The position numbers and the translations under genes were made by a program. From the NCBI GenBank assembly GCA_012838545.1, contig DUPC01000048.1, forward strand, positions 1 to 45,874: a stretch of 45,874 nt of DNA, in the 5' to 3' direction. This DNA comes from Acholeplasmataceae bacterium. GTDB taxonomy: Bacteria > Bacillota_I > Bacilli_A > ML615J-28 > CAG-313. Of this stretch, positions 1-6,326 are shown one piece after another (position 1 is the stretch's first letter; each line of letters starts with the position of its first letter). A model generated the notes under the pieces. That model was not told the DNA's origin and ran no database searches. It saw only the letters and a list, made by a program, of their open reading frames with translations.

Positions 1-37
1 AGCTTTATAACACTCAAATTTCACAGCATCCTAAAAC
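1..37 (-). CRISPR. First (leader-proximal) CRISPR repeat of a type II-A array, cut by the window edge
   Basis: Read on the minus strand from 37, the sequence starts GTTTTAGGATG, a typical type II repeat 5' end, and continues through the core CTGTGAAATTTGAGTGTTAT (26-7) to AAAGC. A 36-nt repeat would span 37-2. The core is perfectly complementary to the anti-repeat of the tracrRNA at 2336-2317. It lies just downstream of csn2 and directly after a TTTTGAG leader end. The spacers lie outside the window, so repeat length and the exact 3' end cannot be confirmed from a second copy. Confidence 0.85.
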
Positions 38-130
38 CTCAAAATCCGGTTGCTGTGCCTTGTTTAGCGTCCCAAACAGGCTCTTTTAGTGTTATATATT
101 GATTATATCATAATCAATTTGTAATTTCAA
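38..130 (-). promoter_or_regulatory. CRISPR leader with array promoter
   Basis: On the minus strand a near-consensus promoter is visible: TTGAAA (130-125), a 17-nt spacer and TATAAT (107-102). The -35 lies inside the 3' end of csn2. Transcription would start near 95, about 58 nt before the first repeat. The leader ends in TTTTGAG (44-38), close to the ATTTGAG leader-anchoring sequence known for Streptococcus thermophilus type II-A arrays, which guides spacer integration. A stem-loop, GCCTGTTT/AAACAAGGC with one bulged A, occupies 81-57. The -10 sits in an inverted repeat TTGATTAT/ATAATCAA. Confidence 0.75.
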
Positions 131-1007
131 TGCTTTTAATATACTCGCGATATGGCTCAGCTATTTCTAATAAATTACCTTTAAACATTAATTTCCTATC
201 AATGTGCATAACTTTATTGAATAAAACCCCTGCTATATACATTTCTATATCGTAAATTTCTGTTAATTTGTTTGCGTGAAAAACACCAATGTACCTGTCT
301 ACTATTTCATTAATCTTTTGCCTTTCCAAATCAATTGGCCAGTTTAGTTTTATATGGTTATAAACAACATGAAAATCAAAATTTAGAACCTGTTCATCAA
401 TAAAAACATTATAACCACTTTTGGCATACATATTAAAGATAATAATACTGTCCATATCATCTAAAACAGTGCCAATAATATTTTCATTCGTTAATACTAT
501 CATTGTTTTATTTTTGTTTTTTTCTATGAAAGATTGGAGTAAAACCTTGATTACTTTTAGATATTCTCGAGAATCAATTTTATTCTCAAACTCTCCAAAT
601 TGTGTTGCTAATTTGACCACATCAATATCAAATGTCAAATTATAATTAATAACTGAATTACTGACGGTTTCGCTAAAAATTCTGTCAAGAAATTGATTTA
701 TTTGATCATTTGCCTCATCAAGTTTATCCTCAATTTCCTTAATTACATAATCATAAATAAGTGATCCTTTTTTTAAACTTGTTTGAAGAAACAAACTTTC
801 ATAATCAAGCAAATTTAATACATATGCTTTTTTGGAATCAATTTTTTTATTACCTATTTCAATTGAATTGTTAGGGTTGTTAATATCAAAGAAAACCGAA
901 AGAAAGTTTTGTAGGACATGGTAATTCTCAACAATTATATTATTCTTTTTTTCGAGAAATAAGGAATCAACTTTTACTTTATCTGAAATAATATTCAACT
1001 CAATCAA
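114..1007 (-). CDS. csn2: Csn2, type II-A CRISPR adaptation protein (long variant)
   Basis: Csn2 forms rings that bind double-stranded DNA ends and helps Cas1-Cas2 and Cas9 acquire spacers. The protein is about 297 aa, longer than the classical ~220-aa Csn2 and closer to the long form found with S. thermophilus CRISPR1. Assignment rests on position (last cas gene, between cas2 and the leader), length and the mixed helical, acidic sequence; I see no diagnostic catalytic motif, as expected for this non-enzymatic family. The frame is open from a GTG at 1016, but that codon overlaps the Shine-Dalgarno GGAGG (1020-1016). A TTG at 1007-1005, eight bases downstream, is the better start. It overlaps the end of cas2 by 8 nt, implying translational coupling. 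Confidence 0.75.
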   Translation of the reverse strand: MIELNIISDKVKVDSLFLEKKNNIIVENYHVLQNFLSVFFDINNPNNSIEIGNKKIDSKKAYVLNLLDYESLFLQTSLKKGSLIYDYVIKEIEDKLDEANDQINQFLDRIFSETVSNSVINYNLTFDIDVVKLATQFGEFENKIDSREYLKVIKVLLQSFIEKNKNKTMIVLTNENIIGTVLDDMDSIIIFNMYAKSGYNVFIDEQVLNFDFHVVYNHIKLNWPIDLERQKINEIVDRYIGVFHANKLTEIYDIEMYIAGVLFNKVMHIDRKLMFKGNLLEIAEPYREYIKSIEITN

Positions 1008-1347
1008 GGGCGTCACCTCCGAAAAAAACTATTTCTTTAGAACCAACTATCATGTCATGACGGTTCTTTTCGCCACTTAAATAAATCATATCGTTATATT
1101 GCTTTTCTGTAAGCTTTAGAATGATTATATTTCCTCTTTTTGGCAATATATTAATAACTTTAACGCCAACCTTATCAAAATCAGAAGCATTTGTTAGTGA
1201 TTTAACATAGACAGAATATTGAAGCATATAAAACCCAATCTTTTTTAACTGCCTTACAAAAATACGATAACTCCTCAAATCATCTTCCTCTGTAACCGGC
1301 AAATCAAACAACAAAATCATTCTCATCTTTCGATAATCACTTTTCAT
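1000..1347 (-). CDS. cas2: CRISPR-associated endonuclease Cas2
   Basis: Cas2 dimerises and bridges two Cas1 dimers in the spacer-integration complex. The protein (115 aa) has the ferredoxin-fold signature start RMILLFDLP near residue 9 with the conserved Asp, then the YRIFVRQL helix, the QYSVYVKS strand and GNIIILKLTEKQY, all typical of type II Cas2. The ATG at 1347 is chosen because MKSDYRKMRMILLFDLP aligns with the usual N-terminus of type II Cas2; an upstream TTG at 1353 would add two residues. It overlaps the 3' end of cas1 by 11 nt and csn2 by 8 nt, so cas1-cas2-csn2 are one tight operon. Confidence 0.95.
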   Translation of the reverse strand: MKSDYRKMRMILLFDLPVTEEDDLRSYRIFVRQLKKIGFYMLQYSVYVKSLTNASDFDKVGVKVINILPKRGNIIILKLTEKQYNDMIYLSGEKNRHDMIVGSKEIVFFGGDALD

Positions 1348-2239
1348 AAACAAATAAGGGAAATTGAAGTGTATCCAGTTTTTGACTGGTTAAAGCATCT
1401 GTAACTGAACGAACAAATATTTTAATTGCTTCTGATATCTTTTGCTTGGTACCTCTTATCTCAACTTTTTCAAGCAAAATACCAACCAATTTTTCTTTAA
1501 AAATTGGTGACATAAACTTAACATCCTCCTTTTGCAAAAGTTTCATAACATAATGATCGCATATTGGTCTAAATACTTCTATCAAGTCATCTGCAAACCC
1601 AAAATAATTATATTCGCTGATATGAAAAATACCTAAACTCGGAATATATCCATGCCCAACAATTACTTGAGCAATCTTTGATCTGACAATTTGATAAATG
1701 TAATTTAACGATGAGTTTATGATTCCTTCGTCTCTTCTTTCTCGCGAAAAACCTTCACCAAACAATTCGCGAAAATATACTTTTGCAGCCAAACCCTCAC
1801 GATTGGTTGGATCTCCGTCTTCAACTTCCATTAAATATTGCGTTAACAACGGAAGTTTATTTGTTCTACCCCACTTTTGAAGGACTGCACTCTGTAAAGC
1901 TATCTTATTCTTTACAATTTCTTTCCAAACTGTTTTTTTGATTGCAATTGACCATTCCAATTGGCATTTATTATATTTTGAACTACGGCTATGATTTTGA
2001 AAAGGTAAAAATAAACCTACTGGCATGTGGTTATTTGAACATATAATCACGCTAATTCCTTTTTCCACTAACTCTTGTAAAAGCTTTATTGATGTATTAC
2101 AACGAGAATCGGTAATAATAACAGTATCTATTTCATCAAGATTAATCCAAATCGTTTCATCTTTATAAACTATACCAATATTATTAAGACGGTAATTTAT
2201 TCGACTTGCTTCATCAATACAAACATATCTCCAACCCAT
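1337..2239 (-). CDS. cas1: CRISPR-associated integrase Cas1
   Basis: Cas1 is the metal-dependent integrase that inserts new spacers at the leader end of the array. The protein is 300 aa, normal for type II Cas1. Visible family features are the N-terminal beta-rich domain and the catalytic helical domain with the metal-binding Glu in AAKVYFRELFG, the His of PSLGIFH, and the acidic ADDLIEVFRP segment. The start is the ATG at 2239 (MGWRYVCID), preceded by TTTGGAGGAAAT. A longer open frame running to 2296 reads through the tracrRNA terminator and is not coding. The gene follows the tracrRNA terminator by only 16 nt, so its transcript probably comes from read-through or from the tracrRNA promoter. 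Confidence 0.96.
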   Translation of the reverse strand: MGWRYVCIDEASRINYRLNNIGIVYKDETIWINLDEIDTVIITDSRCNTSIKLLQELVEKGISVIICSNNHMPVGLFLPFQNHSRSSKYNKCQLEWSIAIKKTVWKEIVKNKIALQSAVLQKWGRTNKLPLLTQYLMEVEDGDPTNREGLAAKVYFRELFGEGFSRERRDEGIINSSLNYIYQIVRSKIAQVIVGHGYIPSLGIFHISEYNYFGFADDLIEVFRPICDHYVMKLLQKEDVKFMSPIFKEKLVGILLEKVEIRGTKQKISEAIKIFVRSVTDALTSQKLDTLQFPLFVYEK

Positions 2240-2255
2240 ATTTCCTCCAAAGAAC

Positions 2256-2354
2256 AAAAAAAGAGAGGATTTGACTCCTCTCCCTGGGTTCCACATTCGT
2301 GTTATAATAGGAACGACTGTGAAATTTGAGTGTTATACGCTACGTCTAGCGCAC
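2256..2354 (-). ncRNA. tracrRNA for the type II-A Cas9
   Basis: The cas9-cas1 gap encodes an RNA on the minus strand. It begins near 2354-2352, a proper distance below TATAAT at 2364-2359. The anti-repeat (2336-2317) is perfectly complementary to 20 nt of the CRISPR repeat; further TCCTA and UAAC segments can pair with the repeat's TAGGA and GTT, leaving a tracr-side bulge as in known repeat:anti-repeat duplexes. Short stems such as TGG-AAC-CCA could form a nexus. The 3' end is a strong terminator hairpin, GAGAGGA/TCCTCTC (2282-2263), followed by seven Ts (2262-2256). Predicted length is about 99 nt. Placement between cas9 and cas1 resembles S. thermophilus CRISPR1. Confidence 0.88.
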
Positions 2355-2358
2355 TTTT

Positions 2359-2387
2359 ATTATACTATATGATGTCATTCGAGTCAA
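2359..2387 (-). promoter_or_regulatory. SigA-type promoter of the tracrRNA, inside the 3' end of cas9
   Basis: TTGACT (2387-2382), exactly 17 nt, then TATAAT (2364-2359) on the minus strand. The -35 lies in the last codons of cas9 and the -10 overlaps its stop codon at 2367-2365. Expected transcription start is at about 2354-2352, just upstream of the anti-repeat. Confidence 0.85.
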
Positions 2388-5300
2388 GTATTTTGTACTT
2401 TTTTCCCAAAATATTAAAACCATAAATTATTATACGTTTATCATTGGGTGACATATATAATGGCGCAGAACTTGAATATTCTCCATCTTTTCCAAAGGTA
2501 AGTAAATTATTGGTTTTATGATACCCAATATATCGGCCTTCAGCGGTTTGATTATTTTTCTTAGTTATCTCGCACCAACTACCGTTGTATAAGGTTGCAA
2601 TATATTTTGGTTTTTTATTTCCAATCAACCTTTCATAAGTTTCCTTAAAATAATGTTCATCCCGGTTAATTTTCTTAGAGTTTACATCTACACTGACCAT
2701 GAAAATAGGTAAAAAGATAAATTTCTGCGTTTCATAATTATAATAGATTTCTGTGCAATATTGGCTTAATTGATCCAAACCATAGATTGTTTTTTCCTTA
2801 ACTTTGGGTGTAACAAATTCTCCTAATTCATTTTTCTTTCGGTTTGGGTAATCCTTCTTAATAATGTAAGGGCTAGTTCTTTTTTCTAGATAACGTAATC
2901 TTTTTACTATTGGGCTTTTTGGGTTTTTGGGTGATTTTTTTATTCCGTGAATTAAATAATTAAACGAATTTGGAGTTGATTCAATTCCGTGTTCAAATAA
3001 ACAATATTCCAAAAAAGGGTTTTTATTAGCTTTTAAATTAGAGAAAAAGATTTCTTTCAATCGTTTGAATAATTTTGGATCCTCAAGTTCACATAACAAA
3101 ATCATTTTTTTGTCATTTTCGTCAAATAATTTAATAAAGTTATCATTTTTCTTTTCTTCATAAATGTTGTTGATTTGTTGGACTTTATAGTAATCGTTTC
3201 CTAACCAAACTAACTTAATTGGATTTTGGTTAGATATTTGTTGGTTGATGCTTTTACGCACTTCAAAGGAACGTTTAATATTGGATTCATTTATTTTTCT
3301 AATATTTTCAATATTTTTTAACGTTATTTTCGGCAGCATTCCACCAAGTTCAATTCTTTTTTCTTTATTTTCAAACCAGAATTTCGCATCATTTTGACCT
3401 TTAATTAACAATTCCCCAAATGGGGTATTTGCTATACTGGCAACAATTGTTGCATCTATTGCATGATGATACAATTGAGTACGATCTTTTTCTTCTAATT
3501 CATGTTTTTTCCTAATCCTTGAAGTCAATTGACCAGGAATTGTTACCAAGTTAATGTAACGATTTGCTCTCCTCTCCAAAAAAACATTAAATTTTCTTAA
3601 TTCTTCAACTAAAGCCATCGAACCATAAGCAGTATCCCGTAAATTGCGATTAATGAACTTCAACTCATACTTTGAAATATCTCCTTCAAAAAGCAAATTG
3701 CTTTTTTTCTTGTCGGAGATTGGTAATTCAATGACTCGCTCTTTAAACGGTTCGTATGAATTAATACTTGTTAAAAATTCGTATGGTGTCTTTTTTGATT
3801 TTTCTTTATTACATTTTAAACAAGCAACTGTAAGATTATCAAAGGAATCATCGTAAGATTGAGAAATAGGAAGGATATGTTCGATTTCAAGAGTAGTTAA
3901 TTGGGATGCTTGAATTGGATTGTTACAATACATACAGTGGCCATTTGTTTCCTTATAACACATGGTTTTGAGAATATTAGCTTCATTTACCTTAATATCA
4001 TTTTCCTCTAAAAAAGTTATTGCGTCTTTTCGTAATTTCTCAAGTTTCGCCTGTTCTTTTACAATAGCATCCTTTTTTGCTTTGCTATTCATTTCTCTTG
4101 TGGATTCAATAGCAATTATTGTCGGGTATTCCTTATACCTTTTTATAATTGCATTAATAACGCTTATGGCTTTTCTGAGAGTTTTTTTAACTTGAGGATT
4201 TGCGATTAAATCATCAATGTATTTCTTTTCAATAAAATATGGAGCAACTGTTCGGTTGGTATAGTTTGCTTCAAAGAACTCCTTGGCTTCTTTCTCGTAA
4301 TCTAATTTCTTCATTAGTTGCATGTAATTTAATTGGTACTGTGTTTTTTTCATATCAGATAAAGCTCTTTTCAGCACTTTTACGCTTAATGAATGATACA
4401 GCGATGTATTGTTTGTGAGCTTCTTTGTTTTGATTTCTTTAAGTACCTTAATCTCCTCTGGGGAGAACGAGTATTCAGAAACTCTTTCACTTAGCATCTC
4501 TTCAATTTGCACACTAGAAGGGACTACTGTTAAAACATACATTGTTTTATTGTAAATGACTTTTTCCTTGTCAAATAACCAAATTGGGTTCAAACCATTT
4601 TGAGCAAATTGCTTTCTTACATATTTGTAAAAGTTATATAATGAAACTTCCGGTTTTTTATTTTTATCAATGCGATAGCCTTCAATATTATCAATACCAA
4701 TTCCTAGGATTTGTTTAAACATCTTATCAAGCCGAATTGTTTCATTACTTAAAACATAATCTCTAATTTCTAATATCGTTTCTTCTATGAATTTTCCTTT
4801 TTCGTCAACTTTATATGAATATATTTGAGGAAGTAAAGAGACTTCTTTTACCCTCATATTAATAAAATCGTTAAAGAAATTAAACTCTTCTGCAAAATAA
4901 TTTATCCTTGGCGCACAAGTTTCGCCTAAAGCTATCTTGCATTTTGCTATTAGTTTTTCATATAAATACTTGAATTTGTTTGGATTAACTTTATATTGTT
5001 CCAAATCGGCAACTGTTCTAAAGAGGCCGTAAGGAGTCAATTGATTAATTCTTGCTCCTCCAGGACCTTCATAAAATTTCCGTTTACTTGTAATAATCTC
5101 GATAATTTTATCCGTTAATTCGATTGTAAACTTTGGGTGATATTTTCTTTGAGTTTCCAAAAGCTTTTTAATCTCGCGAATATTATCCGAACATTTTATT
5201 AACTTTTCGGAGTTTCGGTATTTTCCATTTTTTTTATATTCGCTAAAAATATATTCACATGGAAATTGACCATCCTCTAAATTAACCACTTCCCTATCCA

Positions 5301-5658
5301 ATTTCTCATCATCAAATGGAATATACCCGCGATGAACTGCAAAATAATAAATAATATTAATAATATCCTGAACAAAAATTTCTTCTTTTAGTCCTTTTGT
5401 TCTTTTAAGTAATAGTTCAGGCTCAATGGTTCTTTGAGTTGGAATCCCATTCTCCTTAAATAGCAATGCTAATCTTTCAACACGATGCAATCGGCGATTA
5501 CGTAATCTTCGGGCTGCTCGAAGTCTACGGCGCTCTTGCGCATCACTACTCTCTTGATAGCGCACTACACCATAATCCTCAATTTCATTTGTTTCCTGGT
5601 TAATAATGGACCATCCCACATTATTTATACCAAGATCTAATCCAATAATATACTTCAT
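2365..5658 (-). CDS. cas9: CRISPR-associated endonuclease Cas9 (compact, type II-A)
   Basis: RNA-guided double-strand DNA nuclease of 1097 aa, in the small-Cas9 size class (S. aureus Cas9 is 1053 aa). The RuvC-I motif IIGLDLGINNVGWS carries the catalytic Asp at residue 8. An arginine-rich bridge helix (RRRLRAARRLRNRRL) follows. RuvC-II is TIIAIESTRE with Glu near 517, HNH is LEIEHILPISQSYDDSFDNL with His near 593, and RuvC-III is YHHAIDAT with Asp near 735, so both nuclease sites look intact. The HNH is flanked by CMYC and CLKC, a likely zinc site. The C-terminal ~300 residues should be wedge and PAM-interacting. The ATG at 5658, preceded by a G-rich SD and matching the RuvC-I start, is preferred over an upstream ATG at 5691. 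PAM is unknown. Confidence 0.98.
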   Translation of the reverse strand: MKYIIGLDLGINNVGWSIINQETNEIEDYGVVRYQESSDAQERRRLRAARRLRNRRLHRVERLALLFKENGIPTQRTIEPELLLKRTKGLKEEIFVQDIINIIYYFAVHRGYIPFDDEKLDREVVNLEDGQFPCEYIFSEYKKNGKYRNSEKLIKCSDNIREIKKLLETQRKYHPKFTIELTDKIIEIITSKRKFYEGPGGARINQLTPYGLFRTVADLEQYKVNPNKFKYLYEKLIAKCKIALGETCAPRINYFAEEFNFFNDFINMRVKEVSLLPQIYSYKVDEKGKFIEETILEIRDYVLSNETIRLDKMFKQILGIGIDNIEGYRIDKNKKPEVSLYNFYKYVRKQFAQNGLNPIWLFDKEKVIYNKTMYVLTVVPSSVQIEEMLSERVSEYSFSPEEIKVLKEIKTKKLTNNTSLYHSLSVKVLKRALSDMKKTQYQLNYMQLMKKLDYEKEAKEFFEANYTNRTVAPYFIEKKYIDDLIANPQVKKTLRKAISVINAIIKRYKEYPTIIAIESTREMNSKAKKDAIVKEQAKLEKLRKDAITFLEENDIKVNEANILKTMCYKETNGHCMYCNNPIQASQLTTLEIEHILPISQSYDDSFDNLTVACLKCNKEKSKKTPYEFLTSINSYEPFKERVIELPISDKKKSNLLFEGDISKYELKFINRNLRDTAYGSMALVEELRKFNVFLERRANRYINLVTIPGQLTSRIRKKHELEEKDRTQLYHHAIDATIVASIANTPFGELLIKGQNDAKFWFENKEKRIELGGMLPKITLKNIENIRKINESNIKRSFEVRKSINQQISNQNPIKLVWLGNDYYKVQQINNIYEEKKNDNFIKLFDENDKKMILLCELEDPKLFKRLKEIFFSNLKANKNPFLEYCLFEHGIESTPNSFNYLIHGIKKSPKNPKSPIVKRLRYLEKRTSPYIIKKDYPNRKKNELGEFVTPKVKEKTIYGLDQLSQYCTEIYYNYETQKFIFLPIFMVSVDVNSKKINRDEHYFKETYERLIGNKKPKYIATLYNGSWCEITKKNNQTAEGRYIGYHKTNNLLTFGKDGEYSSSAPLYMSPNDKRIIIYGFNILGKKYKILDSNDII

Positions 5659-5682
5659 TTTACCCCCCCTAGTATTTTTTTC

Positions 5683-5711
5683 ATTATACAATTATTTCCA
5701 AAATATGTCCA
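5683..5711 (-). promoter_or_regulatory. SigA-type promoter of cas9
   Basis: TGGACA (5711-5706), a 17-nt spacer and TATAAT (5688-5683) on the minus strand, about 25 nt upstream of the cas9 start codon. One mismatch to the -35 consensus. It overlaps the upstream alternative ATG at 5691, which supports the downstream start at 5658. Confidence 0.7.
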
Positions 5712-5720
5712 TTTTTATAT

Positions 5721-5757
5721 AAAAAAACTAAAAAATTTGTTTGAAAATTTTTTAGTT
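5721..5757 (-). terminator. AU-only hairpin with T tract upstream of cas9
   Basis: A perfect 13-bp inverted repeat, AACTAAAAAATTT/AAATTTTTTAGTT (5757-5745 and 5738-5726), with loop TCAAAC on the minus strand, followed by a T run to 5721. It would insulate the cas9 promoter from transcripts arriving from upstream. The stem contains only two G-C pairs, so termination strength is uncertain. Confidence 0.5.
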
Positions 5758-6046
5758 CCATTTGTTTTTTAAACACCAAAAAGCAAAAATGATTCTATCA
5801 CTAACACAATCGCAAAAATAACGCTATATCAAAGTTTTTCGGTCGATCTAATCGAGATTTTTATGATACTGCTGCAATACTGCAACCGTTAAAAATCTTT
5901 TTACAGAGCACCTCAGTGAGTACAATAATTTTTATTGTTGCCTTAATTATTCTTTAATTATTTTTAGCTTTTTGACAGATTTATAAAAATGTTTAAATTT
6001 TATAAATTAAGCTATAAGATAAAAGGGGCAACAAAAATCAAACCCT
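5758..6046. other. AT-rich intergenic stretch without a recognisable gene
   Basis: No open frame of credible length or composition occurs on either strand. It holds several dyads: TCGAT/ATCGA near 5843-5855, AGATTTTT/AAAAATCT near 5855-5902 followed by Ts on the plus strand, and CAATAA/TTATTG near 5930-5944. I could not match these to a known RNA family. The CRISPR repeat core is absent here, so it is not a second tracrRNA. Confidence 0.4.
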
Positions 6047-6310
6047 AAATTAAAAGAATAACCAAAAGCCCAAAAGCGATTAAGCATAAAATGAATAATA
6101 CTTTTGTTGAAACTTAGGCTCCTTGTCCTAGTGCTCTAGCCCTTTGGGGATATTCTTTTTTCCAAACCAACCAAAGAACAAGGAAACCTAAAATGGTATA
6201 TTTAATGTTTGACGAATCCCCTACTTTTGTTTCTTTTTAAACATTTTTGTTATTTAAAAAACCATCGCAGTTTGTGCAACCCGCAGCTTGGTCGCTAACT
6301 CGACTTTCAC
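6047..6310 (-). pseudogene. Possible decayed small membrane-protein gene downstream of trmFO
   Basis: On the minus strand an AGGAG eight bases before a GTG (6310) starts an 18-codon frame that stops at 6254. One frame over, after a stop, codons to 6114 read a hydrophobic stretch (YTILGFLVLWLVWKK) and a basic tail. After a further TAA the same frame continues with a second hydrophobic stretch (VLFILCLIAFGLLVILLI) to a stop at 6047. Neither hydrophobic piece has its own plausible start. The pattern fits an old two- or three-helix membrane protein broken by a frameshift and stops. I do not recognise the family, and chance hydrophobic reading of T-rich DNA remains possible. Confidence 0.35.
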
Positions 6311-6326
6311 ATTAAAAACTCCTTGA

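Noticed and set aside
2240-2296. An N-terminal extension of Cas1 (start at 2296)
   Set aside because: It would translate the tracrRNA terminator; the ATG at 2239 has a proper SD and gives the standard Cas1 start.
5659-5691. An upstream start for Cas9 at 5691
   Set aside because: The extension overlaps the predicted cas9 promoter region, and MKYIIGLD at 5658 matches the universal RuvC-I start with an SD just before it.
5758-6046. A second tracrRNA or degenerate array upstream of cas9
   Set aside because: No match to the repeat core or its complement was found here.
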